Assembly: GCA_051745395.1 (NCBI GenBank)
Contig: JBNJEA010000082.1
Span: 1-14,227 of the forward strand
Origin: JBNJEA01 sp051745395
GTDB taxonomy: Bacteria > Desulfobacterota > Desulfobacteria > Desulfobacterales > Desulfosalsimonadaceae
Direction of reading: 5' to 3'
DNA length: 14,227 nucleotides
Of this stretch, positions 1 to 7,316 are shown piece by piece. Each line of letters opens with the position of its first letter. Position 1 is the stretch's first letter. Below the pieces are notes generated by a model. It ran no database searches. It had not been told where the DNA came from and saw nothing but the letters and a program-made list of their open reading frames with translations. The position numbers and the translations under genes were made by a program.

Positions 1-1
1 A

Positions 2-103
2 AAATGGGCGTTAAAATATATCAACGCCGTGGCCGGCATCCTGCTCATTATTGTGGGCGGCCTTTTGCTGACCGACACTTTTGCCTTTTTAAGCAAACTT
101 TAA
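2..103 (+). CDS. C-terminal end of a CcdA/DsbD-like membrane protein (partial)
   Basis: The reading frame entering at base 2 gives about 33 residues ending at TAA 101-103. They contain one hydrophobic helix (AVAGILLIIVGGLLLT) followed by a short tail, with no N-terminus in the window. The KYI-x-x-VAG-I-L-L-I-x-x-G-x-L-L-L pattern is typical of the last transmembrane helix of CcdA-type thiol-disulfide transporters. These pass electrons from cytoplasmic thioredoxin to extracytoplasmic thioredoxin-like proteins. The next gene is an exported thioredoxin only 20 bases away, which fits this reading well. The assignment rests on one helix and on the neighbour, so another polytopic membrane protein is possible. 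Confidence 0.5.
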   Translation, partial: KWALKYINAVAGILLIIVGGLLLTDTFAFLSKL

Positions 104-123
104 CCTTATCCGGAGCGTTTTTT

Positions 124-588
124 ATGCCACACAAATACAAGTTACTCACCGCCTTTTTTATTTTCGCCATCTTTTTCTGGGGCTGCCCCGACAGCGGCAC
201 CGCAGAGGAAGACATTGCCTGGCAAAGCTATGAAACCGGCATGGAAAAGGTGGAGGCAAACGGCAAAAAAGGTTTTCTTCACTTTTATACGGATTGGTGC
301 ACCTACTGCAAGCTCATGGTCGAAAAGACCTTTTCCGATGCGAAAGTCCGTCGCTACTTAAATAACCATTTCGTCCCCATGCGGGTCAATGCCGAAAAAG
401 AAAAGGAGGTGGCCGAGCAATACGGCGTAAGCCGGTTTCCATCCACCTGGTTTCTCAGTGAAGAGGCCGAAAACATCGGCAATCGTCCGGGTTTTATTCC
501 GCCGGATCTAATGCTGAGCATGCTGAAATACATCCACAGTGACAGCTACAAGGACATGAAGTTTGAGCAATACATGGAGCAGCAATAA
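124..588 (+). CDS. exported thioredoxin-fold protein, probable lipoprotein
   Basis: This 154-residue protein probably carries out thiol-disulfide exchange outside the cytoplasm. Residues 7-20 are a hydrophobic signal segment ending in FFWGC. Cys21 could be lipidated, although the lipobox is not ideal (Trp at -2). The active site is W-C59-T-Y-C62 and the cis-proline of the thioredoxin fold is P106 in RFPST. The arrangement resembles the Thioredoxin_7/DsbD-gamma group rather than housekeeping thioredoxin. The start at 124 is preferred because GGAG lies 8 bases upstream and the signal peptide begins there. The open frame upstream of it overlaps the previous gene's end. It lies 20 bases after the CcdA-like fragment and is probably co-transcribed and reduced by it. 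The target is unknown; periplasmic disulfide reduction or cytochrome c maturation are possible. Confidence 0.85.
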   Translation: MPHKYKLLTAFFIFAIFFWGCPDSGTAEEDIAWQSYETGMEKVEANGKKGFLHFYTDWCTYCKLMVEKTFSDAKVRRYLNNHFVPMRVNAEKEKEVAEQYGVSRFPSTWFLSEEAENIGNRPGFIPPDLMLSMLKYIHSDSYKDMKFEQYMEQQ

Positions 589-644
589 CGACGACGCCCG
601 AAGATTTGTTTCGAAATGGTTTTTGACAGGATTGACATGCCCGC

Positions 645-1253
645 ATGGCCGATGAATTGGATATGGACGAACTGCGACGCCGGTTAACAAAAGCCGCCCT
701 GCCGCAGGCGCCTTCTGCGGGCAGCTTTTTATCGGCCAGCGTTTTTCTGCCGCTTTTCGACAAAAAAGGACACCCCCACCTGCTAGCGGTGTTAAAGGCC
801 GACACCGAAGGCTACCCCTGGCGAAACCAGGTGGCACTGCCCGGCGGCCATGTCGATGCCGAGGACCCCGACAGCCTGGCGGCAGCATACCGTGAAATAA
901 AAGAAGAACTCGGGCTTTTGCCGGCCAACCTTGATGTTATCGGCTCCATCGGGCACTTTCAGACCATTCGGCAAACCGAGATTGAGGCGTTTGTCGTTTT
1001 CTGGAAAGGCAATGCCGGCCGGCTCGATTTTGACCGGCAGGAAATCGCCCGGGTGCTGGAAATTCCAATCCAAACGCTGGTTCAAAACCATGTAAGTCGC
1101 AATTTCTGCAACCGCATCCCCGGCATGGCCGAATTGATTTACCCCTTCGGCGACGACAACGTGGTCATCTGGGGGGTCACGGCGCGGATTGTCCATTTTT
1201 TCATCGAGCACCTCCGACAAACCGTCCCGGAATGGGTCAAACTTCAGGCGTAA
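645..1253 (+). CDS. NUDIX hydrolase, CoA pyrophosphatase (NudL)-like
   Basis: This 202-residue cytoplasmic enzyme probably hydrolyses CoA or acyl-CoA to phosphopantetheine and 3',5'-ADP, or a similar nucleoside diphosphate. The NUDIX box runs from about G67 to L91: G67-G68, then R83-E84, E87-E88 and G90, which are the metal-binding and catalytic positions. The stretch leading in (HLLAVLKA...WRNQVALPGG) corresponds to the element preceding the box in NudL-type proteins. The later motif VIWGVTARIV (173-182) is also characteristic of that group. The spacing inside the box is slightly longer than the general consensus, as in CoA-type members. The start at 645 has no strong ribosome site (AGGA about 13 bases upstream), and 663 is an alternative. 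It follows the thioredoxin gene after 56 bases. Substrate is inferred from family only. Confidence 0.8.
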   Translation: MADELDMDELRRRLTKAALPQAPSAGSFLSASVFLPLFDKKGHPHLLAVLKADTEGYPWRNQVALPGGHVDAEDPDSLAAAYREIKEELGLLPANLDVIGSIGHFQTIRQTEIEAFVVFWKGNAGRLDFDRQEIARVLEIPIQTLVQNHVSRNFCNRIPGMAELIYPFGDDNVVIWGVTARIVHFFIEHLRQTVPEWVKLQA

Positions 1254-1258
1254 CCGCC

Positions 1259-1510
1259 TTACTCGCGGGCCGTTTTCCGCCGGATCAAACGGATCAAAAG
1301 CGAGACTAACACCGTAGCACTTAACACCAGCAGCAGGGCCGGCAGCCAGATCATCCATATGCCGGAGGGATATCGCGCAGCCACGCGGATGCCGACAATG
1401 CCGAAAAAGATCAAAACGGCCATGACCGTTGCGACAATGCCGCAGGCCGTATTGGAATCGTACCAGGGGGCGGCCGATTTTCGGAATATGGGGGATTGTT
1501 CAAGTTGCAT
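1259..1510 (-). CDS. small two-helix membrane protein, function unknown
   Basis: I do not recognise this 83-residue protein. It has a polar N-terminus (1-20), a first transmembrane segment at about 22-42 (GIVATVMAVLIFFGIVGI), a short loop, a second segment at about 50-74, and a positively charged tail (RLIRRKTARE). By the positive-inside rule the tail should be cytoplasmic. The ATG at 1510 is chosen because it begins a compact protein. A TTG at 1540 would add ten residues, and neither start has a clear ribosome site. The gene converges on the NUDIX gene with only 5 bases between stop codons and diverges from the ChaN gene. Hydrophobicity and tight packing argue that it is real. Confidence 0.6.
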   Translation of the reverse strand: MQLEQSPIFRKSAAPWYDSNTACGIVATVMAVLIFFGIVGIRVAARYPSGIWMIWLPALLLVLSATVLVSLLIRLIRRKTARE

Positions 1511-1571
1511 GCCTGGTATGTAGTGTTTCCCGGCTTTCAAATCAACACAAAAATGATGGAAAAATACGGTA

Positions 1572-2513
1572 ATGGCTTTGACGTGTCGATCCGCAAGCCG
1601 GAAACCACATCCCTTTTTTTATCCGGCGGTACTGATTTTTCTGGCCGTTTTAACCGTAAGCGGCTGTGTGTCCGGCCCCCAAACGCATCTGGAGGTAAAG
1701 TCCATGGACGCCCAATACCGGCCGGATACGATTCTTTCGGCCAGCCGGAAAGAGGCGGTGTCTTTTGACACCATGATGGCAAAACTCAAAACCGCCCGGA
1801 TTGTCTACGTGGGCGAAAGCCATACCAATGCGGCCCACCATGAAATTCAGCTCGAAATTTTGAAACATCTCTACCGGCACCACGGCGACGACCTGATCGT
1901 GGGCATGGAAATGTTTGCCAGGCCATACCAGGACAAACTGCTTCGCTGGTCGTCGGGTCAAATGAGCGAAGAGCTCTTTTTGCAGCAAACGCACTGGTAT
2001 GCCAACTGGCAATACGACTTTTCGCTCTACCGCGACTTGATGAGGTTTATCAAAGACAAGGGGGTTTTTTTGGCGGCATTGAATGTCCCCTTCCACATCC
2101 CCGGAAAAATCGCAGCCGGCGGCATTGAAACCTTACACCCGCACGAAAAATCGCATTTGCCGGATCAAATCGACATGTCCAACGAAAAACACCGGCAGTA
2201 CGTGAAAGAAATCTTCCAACAACACGACCATGGCCGGAAGCGATACCGTTTCGAAAATTTTTACGCGGCCCAGTGCGTATGGGAAGACGCCATGGCAGAA
2301 GCCGTCAGCCACCACATTGACGACAACGTTATGGTCGTTTTTGCGGGCAATGGCCACATTACGCATAAATTCGGTATCCCCGAACGGGCCCGCACCCGAA
2401 ACCAACTGCCCTATCAAACCGTAATGCCCAAGGCCGCCGGCAGCTCGGTGGAGCTTTCCGCGGCCGACTACATATGGGTGACGCCGCAGAAAAGCCATCC
2501 CATGCCCCATTGA
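1572..2513 (+). CDS. ChaN-family lipoprotein (haem-binding uptake fold)
   Basis: This 313-residue protein begins with a basic N-terminus, a hydrophobic segment (18-29) and a lipobox LTVSGC. Cys32 is the expected lipidated residue, so the mature protein should be membrane-anchored outside the cytoplasm. The body matches the ChaN/Cofac_haem_bdg family (PF04187). It shows RIVYVGESHTNAAHH (76-90) with the conserved GESH, VGMEMFARPYQ (110-120), NFYAAQCVWEDAMAE (229-243) and FAGNGHITHKFG (257-268). In Campylobacter, ChaN is an iron-regulated lipoprotein that binds haem, but the role of most members is unknown. His84 and the GNGHI histidine are candidate cofactor ligands. The start has no strong ribosome site. 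No haem uptake genes flank it. It is transcribed toward nrdD, from which it is separated by 140 bases holding a separate promoter. Confidence 0.85.
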   Translation: MALTCRSASRKPHPFFYPAVLIFLAVLTVSGCVSGPQTHLEVKSMDAQYRPDTILSASRKEAVSFDTMMAKLKTARIVYVGESHTNAAHHEIQLEILKHLYRHHGDDLIVGMEMFARPYQDKLLRWSSGQMSEELFLQQTHWYANWQYDFSLYRDLMRFIKDKGVFLAALNVPFHIPGKIAAGGIETLHPHEKSHLPDQIDMSNEKHRQYVKEIFQQHDHGRKRYRFENFYAAQCVWEDAMAEAVSHHIDDNVMVVFAGNGHITHKFGIPERARTRNQLPYQTVMPKAAGSSVELSAADYIWVTPQKSHPMPH

Positions 2514-2558
2514 CTGCGATGTAAGCAAAAAATCCGTCCATCTTTTCCGCACACAATA

Positions 2559-2598
2559 CAATATATTGATTTTTCTGTTGACAGAAATCAATATATTG
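2559..2598. promoter_or_regulatory. pair of NrdR-like operator boxes upstream of nrdD
   Basis: CAATATATTG occurs at 2559-2568 and again, identical, at 2589-2598. Both match the core of the NrdR box as I know it (CwATATATwG-like, inside a 16-bp palindrome). Their spacing is 30 bp, close to three helical turns, as expected for cooperative NrdR binding. The boxes sit inside a longer inverted repeat (TACAATATATTGATTT at 2557-2572 against AAATCAATATATTGTA at 2585-2600). They flank and overlap the promoter, consistent with repression when dATP is abundant. Sequence match and location are seen; binding is inferred. Confidence 0.75.
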
Positions 2599-2607
2599 TA
2601 ATATTTT
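2578..2607 (+). promoter_or_regulatory. sigma-70-type promoter of nrdDG
   Basis: A perfect -35 TTGACA lies at 2578-2583, between the two NrdR-like boxes. A -10 candidate TATTTT (2602-2607) follows after 18 bases; TAATAT at 2599-2604 is an alternative with a shorter spacer. The second box fills the spacer, so a bound repressor would block polymerase directly. Transcription would start about 35-40 bases before the nrdD start codon. Confidence 0.6.
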
Positions 2608-2653
2608 AACCTAAACATATACGAAAAAAGACGCTATACAGAGGGGGCCGCTC

Positions 2654-4750
2654 ATGTTCACGCACATCAAAAAGCGCAACGGAAGCGTCGTCAGTTTTGA
2701 CGCATCAAAAATTACCGCCGCGATTGCAAAAGCGGGCAGCGCCAGCGAAGAATTCGATGAATCGGTGGCAAAGAAACTTACTTTGCGGGTATTGACACTC
2801 GCCCATGAAATGCAGCTCGCAGATCCCCCGGAAGTCGAAGAAGTCCAGGATATCGTCGAACGCGTTCTGGTGGAATCACCGTATCACAAAACCGCCAAGG
2901 CCTATATCCTCTACCGGGAACAGCACGCTCAACTGCGCAACATCGCCACCAAGGCCCACGTGGAGCTCGTGGAAAACTATGTACAAAAACTGGACTGGAA
3001 AATCCGGGAAAACAGCAACATGAGTTTTTCCCTGCAGGGATTGAACAATTACATCTCTTCCGACATTACCGCCGAATACTGGTTACACCGCATTTATCCG
3101 CCGGAGGTGCGAAACGCCCACAAAAACGGGGACCTGCATATCCATGATTTGAGCCTTCTGTCGGTTTACTGCGTGGGCTGGGACCTGCTGGATCTTTTGA
3201 AAGTCGGCTTCATGGGCGTTTCGGGCAAAGTCGAAAGCGCCCCCCCCAAGCACCTGCGCTCGGCCCTGGGCCAGATTGTTAATTTTTTCTATACCCTGCA
3301 GGGCGAAGCCGCCGGCGCCCAGGCGGTATCGAATTTCGACACGCTGCTCGCCCCCTTTATCCGCTACGACAACCTGACCTACAAGGACGTCAAGCAGGCA
3401 CTGCAGGAATTTATCTTCAACATCAACATCCCCACACGCGTCGGCTTCCAGACCCCGTTTACCAACATCACCATGGACCTAAACATCCCGTCCACGTTCA
3501 AGGACTCGCCCGTGGTCCTCGGCGGGCAATACCAGTCGGCCACCTACGGCGACTTTCAGGAAGAAATGGACATGTTAAACCAGGCGTTTGCCGAAGTCAT
3601 GATGGAAGGCGATGCCAAGGGCCGGGTCTTTACGTTTCCCATTCCCACCTACAACATCACCGAAGATTTTGACTGGGACAACCCGAATCTGGATTATATC
3701 TGGAAAATGACCGGCAAATACGGCATTCCGTATTTTTCCAACTTCGTCAACTCGGATATGTCGCCCGAAGACGCCCGCTCCATGTGCTGCCGGCTCCGGC
3801 TTGACAACCGGGAGCTCAAAAAACGCGGCGGCGGCCTGTTTGGTGCCAATCCGCTCACCGGCTCCATCGGCGTGGTCACCATCAATCTGCCCCGGATCGG
3901 CCATTTGGCCGAAAACCGCCAGGACTTCTTTGAACGCCTGGAAACCCAGGCCCGGATCGCCAAGGACAGCCTGATCATCAAGCGAAAGGTCCTGGAACGC
4001 TTTACCGAACAAAGCCTGTATCCGTATTCCAAGTTTTACCTGCGCGATATCAAGGAACGCACCGGCGCCTACTGGACCAATCACTTTTCCACCATCGGCA
4101 TTATCGGCATGAACGAAGCCTGCTTGAATTTTTTAAACGCGGATGTGGGCTCCGCAGACGGCCATGGCTTCGCCGTGGAAGTCCTTGACCGTTTGCGGGG
4201 CTTTATGGAAACCATCCAGGAAGAAACCGGCGATATTTTCAACCTGGAGGCCACCCCGGGCGAAGGCACCGCCTACCGGCTGGCCAAGCTCGACAAAAAC
4301 GCCTTTGCATCGGCCGTTTCCTGTGCCAACGAAGACGACTTCCAAAACGGCGCCGATCCGTTCTACACCAATTCCAGCCAGTTGCCGGTCCATTATACCG
4401 ATGACATTTTCGAAGCCCTGGAGCTCCAGGATGATCTGCAGACCAAATACACCGGGGGCACGGTATTTCATGCCTTTCTCGGCGAGCAGATCCATCACTA
4501 TGAAGCCGCCAAGAACCTGGTCCGCAAAATCACCAAAAATTTTCATCTGCCGTATTTTACGATTTCGCCGACTTTCAGCATTTGTCCCAGCCACGGGTAT
4601 CTAAGCGGTCACTACGAACAGTGCCCCAAATGCAGCGAATATACCGAGGTCTATTCCCGTATTGTCGGCTATCTCCGCCCGGTCCATCAATGGAACAACG
4701 GCAAGCAAAGCGAGTTCCATATTCGAAAAACCTTTAAAATCGCCTCGTAG
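2654..4750 (+). CDS. nrdD: anaerobic (class III) ribonucleoside-triphosphate reductase
   Basis: This 698-residue enzyme reduces ribonucleoside triphosphates to deoxyribonucleotides without oxygen, using a glycyl radical installed by NrdG. Residues 1 to about 95 form an ATP-cone that senses dATP/ATP (KKRNGSVVSFDASKI near the start). The catalytic barrel contains Cys173 (YCVGW), near the position of a conserved radical-transfer cysteine, and the SMCCRL motif with Cys378-Cys379. KKRGGGLFGANPLTGSIGVV follows. The C-terminus has a metal site, C644-x2-H647 and C657-x2-C660, and the glycyl radical region RIVGYLRP with Gly672. This Gly lies 26 residues from the end, as usual. Most relatives use four cysteines in the metal site; here the second position is His. 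The start at 2654 follows a GGGGG ribosome site. nrdG follows after 11 bases. Confidence 0.97.
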   Translation: MFTHIKKRNGSVVSFDASKITAAIAKAGSASEEFDESVAKKLTLRVLTLAHEMQLADPPEVEEVQDIVERVLVESPYHKTAKAYILYREQHAQLRNIATKAHVELVENYVQKLDWKIRENSNMSFSLQGLNNYISSDITAEYWLHRIYPPEVRNAHKNGDLHIHDLSLLSVYCVGWDLLDLLKVGFMGVSGKVESAPPKHLRSALGQIVNFFYTLQGEAAGAQAVSNFDTLLAPFIRYDNLTYKDVKQALQEFIFNINIPTRVGFQTPFTNITMDLNIPSTFKDSPVVLGGQYQSATYGDFQEEMDMLNQAFAEVMMEGDAKGRVFTFPIPTYNITEDFDWDNPNLDYIWKMTGKYGIPYFSNFVNSDMSPEDARSMCCRLRLDNRELKKRGGGLFGANPLTGSIGVVTINLPRIGHLAENRQDFFERLETQARIAKDSLIIKRKVLERFTEQSLYPYSKFYLRDIKERTGAYWTNHFSTIGIIGMNEACLNFLNADVGSADGHGFAVEVLDRLRGFMETIQEETGDIFNLEATPGEGTAYRLAKLDKNAFASAVSCANEDDFQNGADPFYTNSSQLPVHYTDDIFEALELQDDLQTKYTGGTVFHAFLGEQIHHYEAAKNLVRKITKNFHLPYFTISPTFSICPSHGYLSGHYEQCPKCSEYTEVYSRIVGYLRPVHQWNNGKQSEFHIRKTFKIAS

Positions 4751-4767
4751 CCGGCAAGGCAATGACC

Positions 4768-5466
4768 ATGCGCATCGGCGGCCTTGAAAAAAACTCCCTG
4801 ATTGATTTCCCCCCCGGCATCAGCTGTGTCATCTTTACCACCGGCTGCAACTTTGCCTGCCCGTATTGCCACAACCCGGGGCTCGTCGCCCCGGGTGCCG
4901 ATGATGCCTGTCTGTACTCGGAAGCCGATATTTTTTCCTTTTTGGACCGACGGAAACAGCTTCTCGACGGCGTGGTCATATCCGGGGGGGAGCCGACGTT
5001 GCATGCCGACCTGCCGGATTTTTGCCGGCGGGTCAAACAGATGGGCTATGCGGTCAAACTCGATACCAACGGCAGTTTTCCCGAGGCGATAGCCCAGTTG
5101 ATCGCCGACGGCCTAGTCGATTATGTGGCCATGGACCTCAAGACCGCACCGGCGAAGTACCGCGACTATATCGCCGCTGATGCGGATCCCGCCGCCATTT
5201 CAACCGCCGTCCGGACAATTTTGCAATCCGGACTGGCCCATGAATTTCGCACCACCTGCGTCCGGCCCATTGTGGACGCCGAGGCCATTGACGCTATCGC
5301 CGGTCTTGTCCGCGGGGCCCAATCGTATGCCTTACAAAAACCCCACGCCGCCAACCCGCTGGATCCTTCCTTTTTCGAAAACCATGAATGGCAGATCAGC
5401 GACGATGAACTCCAGTGCTTTCAGCACCGGCTTTCCAAATTTGTAGACCACTGTATTATCCGGTAA
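4768..5466 (+). CDS. nrdG: NrdD-activating radical SAM enzyme
   Basis: This protein of 232 residues cleaves S-adenosylmethionine with a 4Fe-4S cluster to create the glycyl radical on NrdD. The cluster motif is C27-N-F-A-C31-P-Y-C34 (CX3CX2C), directly after FTTGCN. GGEP (VISGGEPTLH) is the SAM-binding motif. MRIGGLEKNSLIDFPPG is the usual N-terminus of the longer NrdG2-type activases (about 230 residues, against about 155 for the E. coli type). I choose ATG 4768 because AAGG lies 8 bases upstream and homologues begin with M-x-IGGL; ATG 4762 would add two residues and leave only 2 bases of spacing. It is 17 bases after nrdD, presumably on the same mRNA and under the same NrdR-type control. Confidence 0.95.
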   Translation: MRIGGLEKNSLIDFPPGISCVIFTTGCNFACPYCHNPGLVAPGADDACLYSEADIFSFLDRRKQLLDGVVISGGEPTLHADLPDFCRRVKQMGYAVKLDTNGSFPEAIAQLIADGLVDYVAMDLKTAPAKYRDYIAADADPAAISTAVRTILQSGLAHEFRTTCVRPIVDAEAIDAIAGLVRGAQSYALQKPHAANPLDPSFFENHEWQISDDELQCFQHRLSKFVDHCIIR

Positions 5467-5513
5467 GCGCTTTCTGCCTCCCGCCCGGTCCTAATTTTTT
5501 CTGCAATGATGCA

Positions 5514-5542
5514 TTGACAGGGCGTTTCCGAAAGGCTATACA
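5514..5542 (+). promoter_or_regulatory. promoter of the acyl-CoA dehydrogenase gene
   Basis: TTGACA at 5514-5519 is a perfect -35 hexamer, followed after exactly 17 bases by TATACA at 5537-5542. The predicted start point falls near 5549, inside the operator-like palindrome and about 50 bases before the start codon. The unit is separated from nrdG by this 134-base gap. Confidence 0.65.
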
Positions 5543-5543
5543 T

Positions 5544-5557
5544 TTACGTTGACGTAA
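5544..5557. promoter_or_regulatory. perfect palindrome TTACGT-TG-ACGTAA, probable operator
   Basis: The two 6-base arms are exact inverted copies and lie between the -10 box and the expected transcript start, an ideal place for repression. A second dyad follows (ATAGTTA 5557-5563 and TAACTAT 5576-5582, 12-base loop) just before the GGAG ribosome site. From memory, ACGT-centred palindromes of this shape are bound by LiuR-type MerR regulators of branched-chain amino acid and acyl-CoA breakdown. That identification is uncertain. Confidence 0.5.
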
Positions 5558-5600
5558 TAGTTAGCATGTTCATTTTAACTATAACCAACAGGAGCCAACC

Positions 5601-6845
5601 ATGTTTGACCATCTCTTATCCGATCCGGCAAAACAAATCCGCGAAGAAGCCCGGGATCTTGTCAAATCGATCCCCCGTCAAATGATCCTTGATATGGACA
5701 ACGACCGGATTCAATTTCCGAAAGAATTTCTCTCCGAAGCCGGACGCCGCAATTTGATGGGCTGCCGGTATCCCCGGAAATGGGGCGGACGGGGCCTGGA
5801 CTGGGTCACCACGTGTACGGTCATGGAGGAAATCGGCACCCTCGGCTACATTTTTGCCTGCACCTTCGGCGTCGGGGCCGAACTGGTCTGCGATGCTATC
5901 ATTTTACACGGCACGGACGCACAGAAGGAAAAATATGTCAAACCGCTTTTGCGGGGAGAGACGTTTGCCGCGGAGTGCTTGACCGAGCCCCGGGGCGGTT
6001 CTGACTTTTTCGGCACCAATACCGTTGCCGAGGACAAGGGCGATTATTATATGATCAACGGGGAAAAACGATTTATCGTCGGTGCGGAAGGGGCGGATTA
6101 TTTTCTGGTTTATGCCCGGACCGATCCGGATGCCAAGCCGCACAAGGGATTGACCTGCCTGCTTGTGGACCGTGGACCGGGCGTGGAAAGCAAGTACCTC
6201 TATGGACTTATGGGCTGCCGGGGCGGCGGTGCCGGAAGATTGGTCTTCAATGATGTCCGGGTGCCAAAGGAAAATGTGGTCGGCGAAATCAACGGGGCCT
6301 ACGAAGTGTTTAAAACCATGATGATCCCGGAACGCCTGGGCACCGCGGCCATGACCATCGGCAGCGCGCGCCCGGCCGTGGACGTGGCCACCGGCTATAC
6401 CACCCGCCGCAAAGCCTTCGGCACCACAATCAACAATTTCGAAGGCGTCAGTTTCCAGGTTGCGGAAGCCGCCATGCTGCTCGATGCCAGCCGTTCCATG
6501 ATCTATACCACCGCCCGGGCCGTGGATGAAAACGAAGACGAACACCGCATCCGCCGGATGGTTTCGGAATCGAAAAAATTTGTCACCGAATCCTGTCAAA
6601 AAGCGGCCCACAATGCCATGCAGGTCATGGGGGGAATCGGCTACACCACCATTTACCCCATTGAACGCATAGTGCGCGATCTGCGCCTGGCCTCCATATG
6701 GACGGGCAGCAATGAAGTCATGTCCATGATCATCGCCCACGAATGGTACCGGGAACACTTCAAACAGAAATCAACCGGCGCTTTCCGGGAGTATGAAAAC
6801 GACGCCGCTGAAGCCGATGCACCGGATGAAAAGATTTATGAATAG
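5601..6845 (+). CDS. acyl-CoA dehydrogenase
   Basis: This 414-residue flavoenzyme should oxidise an acyl-CoA to the 2-enoyl-CoA with FAD and pass electrons to electron-transfer flavoprotein. The family architecture is complete. It has a helical N-terminal domain (1 to about 120), the middle beta-domain with the FAD-contacting CLTEPRGGSD segment, and a C-terminal helical domain. RRKAFG and the late VMGGIGYT and RDLRLASIWTGSNEVM motifs are all present. The usual catalytic Glu of short- and medium-chain enzymes (in YEGT) is Thr368 here. A Glu is present at 244 in MIPERLG, the helix G position used by isovaleryl-CoA and long-chain dehydrogenases. The C-terminus has an acidic extension of about 25 residues. 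GGAG lies 7 bases before the ATG. No ETF or thiolase gene is adjacent. Substrate cannot be fixed from sequence. Confidence 0.93.
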   Translation: MFDHLLSDPAKQIREEARDLVKSIPRQMILDMDNDRIQFPKEFLSEAGRRNLMGCRYPRKWGGRGLDWVTTCTVMEEIGTLGYIFACTFGVGAELVCDAIILHGTDAQKEKYVKPLLRGETFAAECLTEPRGGSDFFGTNTVAEDKGDYYMINGEKRFIVGAEGADYFLVYARTDPDAKPHKGLTCLLVDRGPGVESKYLYGLMGCRGGGAGRLVFNDVRVPKENVVGEINGAYEVFKTMMIPERLGTAAMTIGSARPAVDVATGYTTRRKAFGTTINNFEGVSFQVAEAAMLLDASRSMIYTTARAVDENEDEHRIRRMVSESKKFVTESCQKAAHNAMQVMGGIGYTTIYPIERIVRDLRLASIWTGSNEVMSMIIAHEWYREHFKQKSTGAFREYENDAAEADAPDEKIYE

Positions 6846-6893
6846 CTTCAAGACCATCCATTTACCGCTTGCGAAGGTGTTTACTCTTGATCG

Positions 6894-6967
6894 AAAGCCT
6901 TTTTTTTGCGATATAGCAAAGAAAAGCCAATTGTAAGCCCCTGAGGCACAAAGCAAAAGGCTTTTTT
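6894..6967 (+). terminator. probable intrinsic terminator after the acyl-CoA dehydrogenase gene
   Basis: AAAGCCTTTT (6894-6903) is complementary to AAAAGGCTTT (6955-6964). A shorter alternative stem pairs AAAAGCC (6922-6928) with GGCTTTT (6959-6965), with a small GCC-CCTGA-GGC hairpin nested in its loop. The 3' arm runs into six T's. Loops are long, so strength is uncertain, but the position between two differently organised units fits. Confidence 0.45.
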
Positions 6968-7039
6968 CGGATGGGCGGGGAAGAGCAGGGGGCATCGGCT
7001 ATATTTTCCGCCGGTTAAAAAAGGAAAGGAGAAAACGAA

Positions 7040-7234
7040 TTGGGTTTAGTTGAAATAATCCAGTTACTGGCCCTGTTTACTGCAGCGATCATCCTCGGCA
7101 ACTGGTTTCTCTCGGAAACAAAGAAAGCCAAGGTCCAGCGGGCCCCCTGGTACCAGCCCTACCTTTCCCCGCCGGGCATCCTCATTGTCCTTATCGTTAT
7201 TTTGCTGCCGATTTTATCCTGGTGGTTTCAATAG
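7040..7234 (+). CDS. 64-residue two-helix membrane protein, function unknown
   Basis: I do not recognise a function. The start is a TTG at 7040, supported by a strong AGGAG 8 bases upstream. The protein has a first transmembrane segment at about 3-24 (IIQLLALFTAAIILGNWF), a basic linker with an aromatic/proline patch (KKAKVQRAPWYQPYLSPPG), and a second segment at about 46-62 (ILIVLIVILLPILSWW). A hairpin topology with a short charged loop is likely. It stands alone between the preceding terminator and the divergent minus-strand block. Its last codons are duplicated just downstream in an 18-bp tandem repeat. The ribosome site and clean two-helix pattern make it credible despite its size and rare start codon. 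Confidence 0.7.
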   Translation: MGLVEIIQLLALFTAAIILGNWFLSETKKAKVQRAPWYQPYLSPPGILIVLIVILLPILSWWFQ

Positions 7235-7258
7235 ACGGGGTGGTTTCAATAGACGGGG
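7223..7258 (+). repeat. exact 18-bp tandem duplication over a stop codon
   Basis: TGGTTTCAATAGACGGGG occurs twice head-to-tail (7223-7240 and 7241-7258) without mismatch. The first copy contains the final Trp-Phe-Gln codons and TAG of the small membrane protein; the second repeats them downstream. It is probably a recent slippage event and leaves the protein unchanged. Confidence 0.95.
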
Positions 7259-7316
7259 CCGAACGAAAACCAGGATCCGGCAATCCAGAGTAATACAGTA
7301 ATAGCCATTGCATATT

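Noticed and set aside
5904..6758. 284-codon minus-strand open frame opposite the acyl-CoA dehydrogenase
   Set aside because: Antisense shadow of a full-length family member, with composition dominated by Gly, His and Phe, and no ribosome site.
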